Positions 50,970 to 59,792 are shown, counted from the first letter of the stretch. The stretch is 64,000 nucleotides of DNA from WRDF01 sp031552235 (GCA_031552235.1 JAVBMR010000002.1:62001-126000), one strand, 5' to 3'. Notes: generated from the sequence alone by a model not told the origin. Made by a program: numbers and translations.

Positions 50970-51701
50970 ATGAAAAAAAAATGTACTATCGTATTGCTGC
51001 TCGCCATGTGCCTCGTGCCGCTGAGCGGCAAGGGCCAGGCGCTGATCGCCCTGGCGTTCGGCAAAAAATTGGAAACGGACCGCGTGAAACTGGGGCTTTT
51101 CCTCGCGGAGCAGGGCAGCATGATCACCGGGGCCGAAACCATCGATTTCAATCTCAACCTTTCTTTTTCCGTTGGTGCGTATACCGATGTGAAACTGGGG
51201 GACAAAAATAAATGGATACTCCAGAACTATATGGTTTTCAAGGCACCCAAAGGCGCTTCGGGCCTTGATGTGAAAACGGAGGCCCTGACCGACGACCCGG
51301 ACGTGATCGACGGGACCGACGTGATCGAACGCGATATAACCTATTTCGAGATAACGCCCATTGCACGCTACTGCCTCACCCCTTCCTGGTCGGTCGGCGC
51401 AGGCCCTTATGTCGGTTTCAGGATGGGGGCCACCGATGTGTATTCGGCCAAAAGAGACCAGGGCGACCTCTCGTTCAAGATGAAAATGAAAAGCGATTAC
51501 GGCATGGTCGATTTCGGGCTTGCCTTCGACGTGCAGTATAGATTCATGAAGGGCAACGGCTTGCAGCTCGGCCTGCGTTACGAGCAGGGACTTGTGGACG
51601 TCTACAAGAAAAGCACCGGCCTGAGCGGCAAGAACATGGCGTTCAACTTCGGGGTGGGCATCCCGATAACACACAGCAACAAGGCTCCGGCCTCAAAATA
51701 G
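50970..51701 (+). CDS. outer-membrane beta-barrel protein (PorT-like)
   Basis: A 243-aa barrel protein with a signal peptide (MKKKCTIVLLLAMCLVPLS, cleavage near GKGQA). Eight or so amphipathic strands are visible, e.g. IDFNLNLSFSVGAYTDVKLG, WSVGAGPYVGFRMGATD and YGMVDFGLAFDVQYRF, closing with MAFNFGVGIPI. This pattern matches the outer-membrane protein beta-barrel family common in Bacteroidota (PF13568-like). Function unknown. The next barrel gene starts 7 bases after its stop, and a third follows after a 319-base gap, so the first two form an operon. Confidence 0.75.
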   Translation: MKKKCTIVLLLAMCLVPLSGKGQALIALAFGKKLETDRVKLGLFLAEQGSMITGAETIDFNLNLSFSVGAYTDVKLGDKNKWILQNYMVFKAPKGASGLDVKTEALTDDPDVIDGTDVIERDITYFEITPIARYCLTPSWSVGAGPYVGFRMGATDVYSAKRDQGDLSFKMKMKSDYGMVDFGLAFDVQYRFMKGNGLQLGLRYEQGLVDVYKKSTGLSGKNMAFNFGVGIPITHSNKAPASK

Positions 51702-51708
51702 CGATCAT

Positions 51709-52734
51709 ATGAAAATAATCAAGACCGTTTTAGCAGTACTTATGGCCGCGAGCGGCGTATGCGCGATGGGGCAGGCAGGCTCGGGTGTGAAGATCACCCC
51801 CTCGTCGGCACAGGACAGCCTGAAATCGAACGAATACCCATACCTGCTTCCTTTCCTCGGAGCGAGGGCGCAGGCCAGGGGCTTCCTCCTGCCGTACCCG
51901 TCGGGGATCATGCTGAACGTTTTTACCGGAACGCAGGACATAGATGTCACAGGGCTTCAGGTGGGTTTCAACGGCAGCCAGATGTACGACCTCGACGGTA
52001 TTGTGGAGTTCAAGAACTGCGAGGCGCACATACAGAACGTCAACCTGAGGGCCGACCTGTACGTATTGCCGTTCCTTAACGTTTACGGGCTGGCCGGAAG
52101 GACATGGACTGCTACCGATATCACCCTCGTTGAGCCGGTGCAATTCTCCGCACAGGCGAAATTTAACGGGAACCTGCTGGGCGTGGGGGCTACGCTGGCC
52201 AGCGGCGTGAATAATTTCTTCTCGGCGCTCGATTTCAACTCCACATGGTCATATTTCGAGAAGATCAGCGGGACGGTGAGCGCCCAGAATATCTCCCTGC
52301 GGGTAGGCTACACAGTCCAACTCAAACGGGAGCAGAATATATCGATGTGGGTAGCCTCGGGGCGTATGTTCATCAACCATTCGACCAATGGTACGATCGA
52401 CCTGGGCGATATAGCCCCTGAGCTGACAGGGTCGAAACTCGAACCGATAATCAACAGCACAAAAGCCGACTATCCCGACATGACCATGGCCAAGTACACT
52501 GTCATGAAAGAGGCGGCGCAAACAGTTTATGACAACCTGCCGGAGATCAACGACGATATAGACAATACGGTGGTCAGCTATTCGCTCAAAAAACGCCCGA
52601 CGCATAAATTCTCGGGGTCGATAGGGATGCAGTACCAGCTGTCGCGGCATTACCTGTTCCGGGCCGAGGCGGGGCTGCTCGGCGGACGCACATCGTTGCT
52701 GCTGTCGGCCAACTACAGGTTCGGGATAAAATAA
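51709..52734 (+). CDS. outer-membrane beta-barrel protein
   Basis: A 341-aa protein with a signal peptide (cleavage near AMGQA) and a predicted barrel: repeated strands such as AHIQNVNLRADLYVLPFLNVYGLAGRTW and FNGNLLGVGATLASGVNNFFSALDFNSTWSYF, and the final SLLLSANYRFGIK. A helical stretch (about 235-285, ADYPDMTMAKYTVMKEAAQTVYDNLPEINDDID) interrupts the strands and may plug or cap the barrel. I do not recognise the family. Co-transcribed with the preceding barrel gene (7-base gap). Confidence 0.7.
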   Translation: MKIIKTVLAVLMAASGVCAMGQAGSGVKITPSSAQDSLKSNEYPYLLPFLGARAQARGFLLPYPSGIMLNVFTGTQDIDVTGLQVGFNGSQMYDLDGIVEFKNCEAHIQNVNLRADLYVLPFLNVYGLAGRTWTATDITLVEPVQFSAQAKFNGNLLGVGATLASGVNNFFSALDFNSTWSYFEKISGTVSAQNISLRVGYTVQLKREQNISMWVASGRMFINHSTNGTIDLGDIAPELTGSKLEPIINSTKADYPDMTMAKYTVMKEAAQTVYDNLPEINDDIDNTVVSYSLKKRPTHKFSGSIGMQYQLSRHYLFRAEAGLLGGRTSLLLSANYRFGIK

Positions 52735-52835
52735 ATTGGCAACTATATACAACTTTACACCGAGTAAGAATCTGGAGATCTAAATTTGATGACTGGACAT
52801 CTTATTGGTTTTCGCTGGTTACAGCCGACCGGGAC

Positions 52836-52969
52836 GAAAATAAGTCGAGACGTACTGTGTCCGACGACCGTTAGGCGTGCCGAAGGCACGGATAAAAGGG
52901 AGGAGTCTTACGTGAGACTTATTTTCTAGACCTTTTTGGTTGCTTTTTACGGCAATGGTAAAAAGTAAC
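52836..52969. other. structured intergenic segment, possible non-coding RNA
   Basis: The 319-base gap 52735-53053 has no gene but is dense in inverted repeats: GAAAATAAGTC (52836-52846) with GACTTATTTTC (52916-52926) enclosing a CGTGCC-GAA-GGCACG hairpin (52877-52891), then a 12-bp stem (52939-52950 with 52958-52969). A -7-like TAAATTTG (52781-52788) lies upstream. It is either an sRNA/leader or an inert repeat. Confidence 0.35.
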
Positions 52970-53053
52970 GAAGAAATAAAATGATTAATGTAAACAGGTA
53001 TGTAATTACCTTGTGTTTTTTAACCTTTTACTTGACATTAAACCGTTGCCCTC

Positions 53054-54250
53054 ATGAAAAAGTTACTGCCAGCCATCCTTTTAGCGGCCGTCATCGGCCT
53101 TTGCGCCGAAGCGCATGCACAGCAACTTGTCAAAAAACATGTCAAATTCAAGGATATATCGTTCCGCGACTCCCTGGACGGGGCGTTTGACATGAGCGAC
53201 TTCCTGATCGAAGCCAACGGTTTCATTCCGCTCGTGACAATTATTTCCGAGCCATCGCTCGGCGGGTTCGGCGTCGGGGCCGCCCCTGTCTTCATGGCTA
53301 AACGGACGCCGATGGTCAGGGAGGTCAAAGGGAAACAGGTAGTGCTTCCCGTCCCGCCCGACATAACGATGGGCGGAGGGTTCTACACAGCCAACAAAAG
53401 CTGGGGGGTGATCGGAGGCCGCATGGGGACGTTCGACAAGGGGCGTATGCGCTACATGGGCGGAGGCGGATATATGAGCATCAACATGACCTTCTACCGC
53501 GATATTCCGGCGCTGGGAGGCGAACAGGAGTTCGACTTCAACATCAGGAGCATACCTGTATATGTTTCGCTTATGCGGCGCATCGGTTACTCCAAATGGC
53601 ACGGAGGGATGCAATACCTTTTCCTCAACAGCAAGGTGGAATACACAGGCCCTGCCCTGCCAGTACCCCTTCCCGACGATTTCACGAGCGGCATCGACAA
53701 TAACCTCACCATAAGCCAGCTTGGGGCCAGGATCGAGTTCGACGGCCGCGACAACACATTTACCCCGGACAGGGGGATAAAATTCCATCTCGACGGATCG
53801 TCCAGCAATTCGGTCTTCGGCAGCGATTTCGACTTCTGGCGGTTCAACTATTACGCCTACATGTACCTTCCACTGCGGCACAACATAATCGGCGGCCTGC
53901 GCATAGACGGCCAGCAGGCAATCGGCGACGCTCCGTTCTACATGCTGCCGTTCGTCGACATGCGCGGCCTGCCAGCCAACCGCTACCAGGGCAAAGCCGA
54001 CCTGCTGACCGAGGGCGAGGTGCGCTGGGATGTGGTCGAGCGATGGAGCGTCATGGGCTTCGGAGGCGTTGGCAAAGCCTTCGATAAATGGAGCGAGTTC
54101 GGCAGCGCGGAATGGGCGTACAGTTTCGGTACGGGGTTCCGCTACCTGATAGCCAGGCAGTTCAAACTGCGCATGGGACTCGATGTCGCCATGGGGTCGG
54201 ATAAAAACTGGGGGTACTACATCGTCTTCGGCTCCAACTGGCTGAAATAG
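53054..54250 (+). CDS. BamA/TamA-like (surface antigen D15) outer-membrane protein
   Basis: A 398-aa outer-membrane protein with a signal peptide (cleavage near AHAQQ). It lacks POTRA repeats and is almost entirely the 16-strand-type barrel of the Bac_surface_Ag family (PF01103): ISQLGARIEFDGRDNTFTPDRGIKFHLDG (about 218-246), PFVDMRGLPANRYQGKADLLTEGEVRWDVVERWSVMGFGGVGKAF (about 297-342) and the last strand YIVFGSNWLK. Such short members are frequent in Bacteroidota and of unknown client. It follows two other barrel genes on the same strand, but the long gap before it suggests separate transcription. Confidence 0.82.
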   Translation: MKKLLPAILLAAVIGLCAEAHAQQLVKKHVKFKDISFRDSLDGAFDMSDFLIEANGFIPLVTIISEPSLGGFGVGAAPVFMAKRTPMVREVKGKQVVLPVPPDITMGGGFYTANKSWGVIGGRMGTFDKGRMRYMGGGGYMSINMTFYRDIPALGGEQEFDFNIRSIPVYVSLMRRIGYSKWHGGMQYLFLNSKVEYTGPALPVPLPDDFTSGIDNNLTISQLGARIEFDGRDNTFTPDRGIKFHLDGSSSNSVFGSDFDFWRFNYYAYMYLPLRHNIIGGLRIDGQQAIGDAPFYMLPFVDMRGLPANRYQGKADLLTEGEVRWDVVERWSVMGFGGVGKAFDKWSEFGSAEWAYSFGTGFRYLIARQFKLRMGLDVAMGSDKNWGYYIVFGSNWLK

Positions 54251-54273
54251 ACGGCCGGCTTGTGCCGCTCGGG

Positions 54274-54921
54274 TCAGAAACTTCCGAAGACACCTATGCT
54301 CGCAATGCCTTTGTAGCCGAAACCGCCTTCGGCGTAGATGCCGAGATTATGCCCCAGCTGGACGCCTATGAGCGTCGCCTGGAAATTGAAATACCAGCTG
54401 TTCGATGTCGATGTTGCGTCAGGTTCCGTGACCTCCTGCCTGTTGAGCGTTACGCCTGCGCCGACGAACCCGTACATCTTGAAATTCTTTCGGTTGATGT
54501 ACTTGTATTCTATCTCGGGGGCTATGGTGAAATAATTATTCAGGGACTTTCCCGAATAATCCTCGTCGGAATACATGTCAGTGTCGAGGCGGCTGTATAC
54601 CAGGGCGAACCCGAACGACAAGCGCGATTTGGGCCTGTGCCGGTAGGTCAGCGAATAATTGCCCGACGCTTTTTCGTCCGATACCGAGTACATCTCCCCT
54701 GTCAGCGCGGTACTCGTGATGTCCGAATAGGTGTCGATCAGGTCGTTGGAGCTGAAAATACCCGCTCCGACCCTTAATTCATGCTTCTTTGGGTCGTGTT
54801 TAGGGTTGGCGGCGCTTTGGGCGTTTTGCGCAAAGACGTTTGCCGTGCTCGCGATTGCCGCTGCGAATATTACCAATGCGGTCGCGAGAGGGTTTACTGT
54901 CATTAATTTTAATGTTTTCAT
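54274..54921 (-). CDS. outer-membrane beta-barrel protein
   Basis: A 215-aa predicted outer-membrane protein: signal peptide (cleavage near NVFAQ), an Ala/Lys-rich linker, then about ten amphipathic strands (ELRVGAGIFSSNDLID, GNYSLTYRHRPKSRLSFGFALVYSRLDTDMY, FKMYGFVGAGVTLNRQEV, LGIYAEGGFGYKGIASIGVFGSF) with a terminal Phe. It resembles OmpA/OmpW-sized barrels, but no specific family is recognised. The start is ATG 54921 (MKTLKLMTVN), and ATG 54903 is also possible. It converges on the BamA-like gene with only 23 bases between them. Confidence 0.7.
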   Translation of the reverse strand: MKTLKLMTVNPLATALVIFAAAIASTANVFAQNAQSAANPKHDPKKHELRVGAGIFSSNDLIDTYSDITSTALTGEMYSVSDEKASGNYSLTYRHRPKSRLSFGFALVYSRLDTDMYSDEDYSGKSLNNYFTIAPEIEYKYINRKNFKMYGFVGAGVTLNRQEVTEPDATSTSNSWYFNFQATLIGVQLGHNLGIYAEGGFGYKGIASIGVFGSF

Positions 54922-55018
54922 AATAAGGATATTTAATAAGGTCGATCGATATAAAACACGCAACCTTTATGCCGCGGCAAGGCTCTTGACAGGGGCGTGT
55001 CGCAATTAGAAAATTGCT

Positions 55019-55281
55019 TGTCCGCAATAACGCCACTGTAATGCGGTTTACCGTCGGCGGTGGGCGTAGTTTCGCAGTACAGCGCTTCGGGTGTGCATCG
55101 ACCTTCCCGCTCTATCGGAGTCGCCGAAGCGACCAGCCCGCCGCGTGGGGCGACGGCAGGCTGCAGGGCTTGTCTTTGGCAAGCTTCCCGACACACTGGC
55201 CATGAGGCCGCGCTCCACGCGCGGCCCGTATGGCTCGTCCCTCTCGCCGTATAGGGGAATTCTTGCAGATAAGCATCTTGG
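55019..55281. repeat. long modular intergenic repeat, family B' copy 2
   Basis: The counterpart of 40608-40898 in the opposite orientation, with the same order of modules from TCCGCAATAACG through CTCTATCGG, AGCAGCCCGCC-like, GCAGGCTGCA, ACACACTGGCCATGAGG, CCGCGCTCCACGCGCGG and TTGCAGATAA. It fills half of the 582-base gap 54922-55503; the remainder is the rpsP promoter and leader. Confidence 0.8.
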
Positions 55282-55360
55282 GAAATTGTCTCGTGGCCGG
55301 TTGTCTCTTGCCGCCATCAGCGAAAAATGACAGGCAAAAACCGCAGTCGCCATGTATTTA

Positions 55361-55392
55361 TTTGGAAAATACCGGGGAATGATATAAATTTG
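55361..55392 (+). promoter_or_regulatory. rpsP promoter
   Basis: -33 TTTG (55361-55364), 20-base spacer, -7 TAAATTTG (55385-55392). The leader to the start codon is about 105 bases, long enough for regulation. Confidence 0.8.
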
Positions 55393-55503
55393 CGCTCCCG
55401 TCACGTGTTGACGGTAATATAGTTAATGGGCGACGCGTTCGTCCGAATATTAATCCGGGCCGCGGTATTTAGGATAATACAGGGCCCGAAAAAAACTAAA
55501 AAA

Positions 55504-56055
55504 ATGGCAGTAAAAATCAGATTGGCCCGCCACGGTAAGAAAGGATACGCTTTCTACCACATCGTAGTAGCAGACAGCCGCTCGCCGCGCGACGGCCGTT
55601 TCATCGAGAAACTCGGTACGTACAACCCCAACACCAACCCCGCAACCATCGAACTCAACTTTGACAAAGCAGTGGACTGGTTGCAGAAGGGTGCGCAGCC
55701 TACCGATACGACGAGGGCCATCCTGTCGTACAAAGGTGTGATGTATAAGAAACACCTCCTCGGCGGTGTTGCCAAAGGCGCGTTCGGCGAAGACGAAGCC
55801 CAGAAACGCTTCGACAAGTGGATGAGCGAGAAAGCAGGCAAGATCAGCTCGAAAGAGAACAAGCTCCAGGCCGACAAAGACGCCGCAGCCAGGAAGCGCC
55901 ATGCCGAAGAAGTGAAAGCTAACGAAGAAAAAGCTAAAGCGATAGCCGCCAAGAAGCTCGCCGCTGTTGCAGCACCGGCTGAAGAAGTTGCCGAAGAGGC
56001 TGCTGAGGCAGGCGAAGTTGCAGAAGCAGCAGAAGAAACAGCTGCTGAGGCTTAA
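55504..56055 (+). CDS. rpsP: 30S ribosomal protein S16 with long C-terminal extension
   Basis: Ribosomal protein of the small-subunit body. The S16 core occupies about residues 1-85 (MAVKIRLARHGKKGYAFYHIVVADSRSPRDGRFIEKLGTYNPNTNP, then VDWLQKGAQPTDTTRAILSYKGVMYKKHL). The remaining 100 residues are an extension of a Lys/Ala helix (ADKDAAARKRHAEEVKANEEKAKAIAAKKLAA) and an acidic Ala/Glu tail. E. coli S16 is 82 aa; the long form is usual in Bacteroidota. The start is ATG 55504; the upstream frame to 55426 is leader. First gene of an rpsP-rimM-(mnmA) run, with rimM 32 bases downstream. Confidence 0.97.
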   Translation: MAVKIRLARHGKKGYAFYHIVVADSRSPRDGRFIEKLGTYNPNTNPATIELNFDKAVDWLQKGAQPTDTTRAILSYKGVMYKKHLLGGVAKGAFGEDEAQKRFDKWMSEKAGKISSKENKLQADKDAAARKRHAEEVKANEEKAKAIAAKKLAAVAAPAEEVAEEAAEAGEVAEAAEETAAEA

Positions 56056-56087
56056 TTTGCGGCGTCAGTCGCACAACATCGTCCGAC

Positions 56088-56657
56088 ATGGGAACGAAAA
56101 GAACCGGAACCGGCAATGCCGGCGCGTCGAAAGGCGGGCTGGTCAAAGTAGGCAGGATCGGCAAACTTTTCGGAACTGACGGGGGGCTGACGCTCAGCCT
56201 TCACGACAGTTTTCCGGACGGACTGAATACCGAGGAACCGCTGTGGGTCGTTGTAGACTCATTGGCGGTTCCTCTTTTTGCCGAACATTTCGAACGCAGG
56301 GGGCGCAACGGCGCGCTCGTGCGTTTCGCCGATATCGACACCACCCAAAGGGCAGAGGAATTCGTGGGCCATGATATTTTCATGGAGCCTGCGGAGGACG
56401 AGAAAGACAGCGACGAACTCTATTTCGAGGACCTCGAAGGCTATGCGGCAATTATACGCGAGGATGGAGCGGCTCAGATTTTGGAGGGCCGGGTGTCGGC
56501 TTATATAGATAACGAACTCAATCCGCTCTTCGCCATTGAAACGGCCTCGGGCGAGATACTTATTCCTGCTGTGGAGGATTTTGTCGAGGAAGTCGACACG
56601 AAAGCGCGCAAAATTAGTTTTTCGTTGCCGGAGGGTTTGTTGTCGCTGAACGACTGA
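56088..56657 (+). CDS. rimM: ribosome maturation factor RimM
   Basis: A 16S rRNA processing factor that binds S19 in the 30S head; 189 aa. N-terminal RimM domain (about 18-100: GLVKVGRIGKLFGTDGGLTLSLHD, then PLFAEHFERRGRNGALVRFADIDTTQRAEEFVGHDIFM) and C-terminal PRC-barrel domain (about 110-185: LYFEDLEGYAAII, NPLFAIETASGEILIPAVEDFVEEVDTKARKISFSLPEGLL). It follows rpsP, the conserved partner in most bacteria. The usual next gene trmD is absent, and mnmA follows instead. Confidence 0.95.
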   Translation: MGTKRTGTGNAGASKGGLVKVGRIGKLFGTDGGLTLSLHDSFPDGLNTEEPLWVVVDSLAVPLFAEHFERRGRNGALVRFADIDTTQRAEEFVGHDIFMEPAEDEKDSDELYFEDLEGYAAIIREDGAAQILEGRVSAYIDNELNPLFAIETASGEILIPAVEDFVEEVDTKARKISFSLPEGLLSLND

Positions 56658-56718
56658 TATATAAAGGCCTGCGAGGGTGCATTGCCGCCAATTCAGTGGC
56701 GGCAAAAATAAAAAACAA

Positions 56719-57951
56719 ATGAAACAACGTGTGGTCATAGGGTTGTCGGGAGGCGTGGATTCTTCCGTCGCGGCGTACCTGCTCAAGGAGCGAGGGTATG
56801 ACGTGGTGGGGCTGTTTATGCGCAATTGGCACGATACGACGGGGACGCTTGCAGGCGACTGCCCGTGGTATGACGACCAGATGTTTGCCGAGTTGGTGGC
56901 TAAACGCCTCGATATCCCGTTCCATTACGTCGACCTGAGCGAAGAATATCGCAAAAGGGTGGTGGACTATATGTTTTCGGAATACGAACGTGGCCGTACA
57001 CCCAACCCCGACGTGCTTTGCAACCGGGAGATAAAATTCGACGTGTTTCTCAAGGAAGCGCTCAAACTGGGCGCCGACCGTGTGGCTACGGGACACTATT
57101 GCCGCCGGGAGGAAACCGTTGTGGATGGCAAGCCCGTCTACCGCCTGCTGGCTGGCAGTGACCCCAACAAAGACCAAAGCTATTTCCTCTGCCAACTCTC
57201 GCAGGAACAGTTGCGTTACGCCATGTTCCCCATCGGGGGACTGTTGAAGCCCGAAGTGCGCCGCATCGCCGAGGAACAGAAACTCGCAACGGCAAAGCGC
57301 AAAGATTCACAGGGAATATGCTTCGTGGGTAAAGTCGACCTGCCGGTCTTCCTCCAGCAAAAACTGAAATCGAAAAAAGGCGACATAATCGAGATACCTG
57401 CCGATTGGGATGGCTACAAGAAAGAACCTTCCAGTCTGGCGGAAATTGCCCGTCCGTATGCCTATGCGCCCGAAGACGGTGTGAAGGTCGGTGAACACGG
57501 AGGAGCGCATTTCTATACCATAGGCCAGCGCAAGGGCCTGAACGTGGGCGGCAAACCCGAGCCTTTGTTCGTTATTGCGACCGATGTCGAGCGTAACGTT
57601 ATTTATGTGGGCCAGGGGCAGGAGCATCCCGGACTCTACAGGCGCGCGCTGCGCATCGAGCCGGACGAGATGCACTGGATCAGGCCCGATCTGGCCACCT
57701 GTACGTCGCCCGGCCCGGCACCCGACACTGCACCCGACACTGCATCCGACGCGGCATCTGACGAGATCAGTGCGCGCCGGTTCAGCATCCGTATCCGTTA
57801 CCGCCAGCCGCTCCAGGCCGGCACGCTCAGACTCGAACCCGACGGGACCTACGTTGTGTTCGACGAACCCCAGCGCGGCGTAACGGCCGGGCAGTTCGCC
57901 GCATGGTACGACGGCGAGGAGCTGGTAGGCTCGGGGGTTATCGGAGCCTGA
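56719..57951 (+). CDS. mnmA: tRNA-specific 2-thiouridylase MnmA
   Basis: Makes s2U34 in tRNA Lys, Glu and Gln; 410 aa versus about 370 normally. PP-loop VVIGLSGGVDSSVAAYLLK at the N terminus; catalytic Cys in TPNPDVLCNREIKFDVFL (near 101) and second Cys in RKDSQGICFVGKVD (near 203); GQRKGLNVGG in the central domain. The start is ATG 56719 (MKQRVV); the upstream GTG at 56677 only adds non-family residues. Between the central and C-terminal domains, about residues 332-350 are a low-complexity Pro/Ala/Asp/Thr insert from an imperfect 12-15-base tandem repeat (57715-57768). It follows rimM by 61 bases. Confidence 0.95.
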   Translation: MKQRVVIGLSGGVDSSVAAYLLKERGYDVVGLFMRNWHDTTGTLAGDCPWYDDQMFAELVAKRLDIPFHYVDLSEEYRKRVVDYMFSEYERGRTPNPDVLCNREIKFDVFLKEALKLGADRVATGHYCRREETVVDGKPVYRLLAGSDPNKDQSYFLCQLSQEQLRYAMFPIGGLLKPEVRRIAEEQKLATAKRKDSQGICFVGKVDLPVFLQQKLKSKKGDIIEIPADWDGYKKEPSSLAEIARPYAYAPEDGVKVGEHGGAHFYTIGQRKGLNVGGKPEPLFVIATDVERNVIYVGQGQEHPGLYRRALRIEPDEMHWIRPDLATCTSPGPAPDTAPDTASDAASDEISARRFSIRIRYRQPLQAGTLRLEPDGTYVVFDEPQRGVTAGQFAAWYDGEELVGSGVIGA

Positions 57952-57998
57952 AGGATGCCTATTTCCGCTATCTGCGGCAAGTAATTCCAAAAAAACAT

Positions 57999-58006
57999 TA
58001 TCTTTG
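57999..58006 (+). promoter_or_regulatory. -7 element of the histidine kinase/regulator operon
   Basis: TATCTTTG, 66 bases before the start at 58073. The -33 region is weak. Confidence 0.5.
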
Positions 58007-58072
58007 TAAATATGCCCTGCGCCTGTTTAGTGTCAGGTGGCAGGGAGGCACATACCAACCGCATAGAAAGAT

Positions 58073-59023
58073 ATGGTACTCAAGATATTGCTTATAATCT
58101 CGATAGTGTTGCAGCTTATCGCCGCCGCCATCGCCGTGAGGCTTATGAGCCGCACTAAGTACAACTCGTCGTGGATACTCATAACCGCCGCGCTTATCCT
58201 CATGACCGTCATCCGGTGCGCGGAATACATACAGGTGGCGTGGGAAACGAAACTCAACGTCCCGCAGGATTTCTTCGTGTGGATGGGAGTTGCGACGTCG
58301 CTGTGCTTCGCGGTGGGGGTATTTCTCGTGCGCAAGGTCTTCGACTGGATCGACCAGCTCAACCGCCAGCGCCGCCTTACCGAAAGGCGCATTCTGAACA
58401 CGGTACTCAGAACCGAGGAAAAGGAGAGGCTGCGGTTCTCGAAAGAGCTGCACGACGGCCTCGGCCCGTTGCTCTCGTCTGCCCGCATGTCGCTCTCGGC
58501 GCTCAAAGGGCAGGATATGCCCGCGGCCAGCAAGGAGATACTCGACAATACATCTTATGTGATCGAGGAGGCCATAGCCTCGCTCAGGGAGATTTCGAAT
58601 AACCTTAGTCCGCACATACTCAACGATTTCGGGCTTGCAAAGGGGATGTCGAACTTCATAAACAAACTTTCGTCGAAAGGCACGGTAGAGCAGATAAACT
58701 TCGAAACCAACCTAAAGAACGAACGCTTTAATACGGATGTGGAGGTTATCCTCTACCGCGTGATGTGCGAGCTGATAAATAACAGCATCAAGCACTCCGG
58801 CGCTTCGCAGATCGACCTGTCGCTCGGTTACGACGGCGAGGTCATCGCTATCGACTATGCCGACAACGGCCGCGGGTTCAACCCGGAGGCCATGATGGAC
58901 GTCGGCATGGGGCTTTCGAATATAAGTTCGCGCATATCGTCGCTCAAGGGGACATCCGAGATTATCAGCAGTCGCGGCGAGGGTATGAAGGCCGTAATAA
59001 AGGTCGGACTGAAAAATGAATGA
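58073..59023 (+). CDS. membrane sensor histidine kinase (NarX/DegS type, HisKA_3)
   Basis: A 316-aa kinase. Three N-terminal membrane helices (about 2-25, 33-53, 65-87) with almost no periplasmic part, then a coiled linker and the HisKA_3 box RFSKELHDGLGPLLSSARMSLSAL (His near 128), and a compact ATPase with MCELINNSIKHSGASQIDLSL (N box near 230), IDYADNGRGFNP (G1 near 262) and GMGLSNISSRISSLKGTSEIIS (G2). Small membrane-embedded sensors of this kind respond to envelope or membrane cues. The cognate regulator gene overlaps its stop by 8 bases. Confidence 0.9.
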   Translation: MVLKILLIISIVLQLIAAAIAVRLMSRTKYNSSWILITAALILMTVIRCAEYIQVAWETKLNVPQDFFVWMGVATSLCFAVGVFLVRKVFDWIDQLNRQRRLTERRILNTVLRTEEKERLRFSKELHDGLGPLLSSARMSLSALKGQDMPAASKEILDNTSYVIEEAIASLREISNNLSPHILNDFGLAKGMSNFINKLSSKGTVEQINFETNLKNERFNTDVEVILYRVMCELINNSIKHSGASQIDLSLGYDGEVIAIDYADNGRGFNPEAMMDVGMGLSNISSRISSLKGTSEIISSRGEGMKAVIKVGLKNE

Positions 59024-59696
59024 TGCCGAGAGTAAAATAAATGTGTTCCTGGTCGACGACCACGCGCTGTTCCGTGGCGGCCTGAAAGGGCTGCTGGGAC
59101 TTGGCGGCGCGTTCAACGTGGTCGGGGAGGCCGGCGACGGCCTTGAGTTCCTCGGCAAATTGCCGGAGAGCGGTGCCGAAGTGGTACTCATGGACATCGA
59201 CATGCCGGTTATGAACGGTTTCGAGGCTACAGCGAAGGCGCTGGAACTCGTGCCTTCGCTAAAAGTAATAACCCTCTCCATGCACGGCGACGAGGAGTAC
59301 TATTTCCGTATGGTCGAGGCAGGGGCCAAAGGGTTCCTGCTGAAAAGTTCGGAGATCGGCGAGGTTTCCGCCGCGATCGAGGCGGTCGCCAAAGGCGGCA
59401 GTTGGTTCTCGCAGGAACTGCTCCAGGGGCTTGTGGGGACGATGAAGGCTGCGTCCAATGCGGCGTTGCATGCAGAAGCCAGTGCCGAAGAGCCGGAAGA
59501 TGGCTTGTCGGTGCGCGAATTGGAGGTATTGCCCTTGATCTGCCAGGGGATGTCGAACCAGGAGATTGCCGATAAACTGTTCATTTCCAAGCGCACCGTC
59601 GACAAACACCGCGCGAACATCCTTTTCAAAACGGGCTGCAAGAACACCGCGAGCCTCGTCGTTTTCGCCATTAAGAATTCGCTGGTGGAGATATAG
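59016..59696 (+). CDS. LuxR/NarL-family response regulator
   Basis: A 226-aa regulator and partner of the preceding kinase (8-base overlap). Receiver at about 8-125: FLVDDHALFRGGLKGLL (acidic pair), EVVLMDIDMPVMNGFEA (phospho-Asp near 60), ITLSMHGDEEYY and KGFLLKSSEI (Lys near 110). The C-terminal helix-turn-helix (about 162-222) reads LSVRELEVLPLICQGMSNQEIADKLFISKRTVDKHRANILFKTG, a standard LuxR type. A 20-residue Ala/Glu-rich linker joins the two. Targets are unknown. A terminator follows. Confidence 0.93.
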   Translation: MNDAESKINVFLVDDHALFRGGLKGLLGLGGAFNVVGEAGDGLEFLGKLPESGAEVVLMDIDMPVMNGFEATAKALELVPSLKVITLSMHGDEEYYFRMVEAGAKGFLLKSSEIGEVSAAIEAVAKGGSWFSQELLQGLVGTMKAASNAALHAEASAEEPEDGLSVRELEVLPLICQGMSNQEIADKLFISKRTVDKHRANILFKTGCKNTASLVVFAIKNSLVEI

Positions 59697-59792
59697 GGTG
59701 CTTTTCGGCACCCGGACAGAGCGGCAAAATTATTTCGCGCCCCAACCTTTCCGCACGGGCAAGCCATCTCGCTTTCCCCGAGTGGTATAAAC

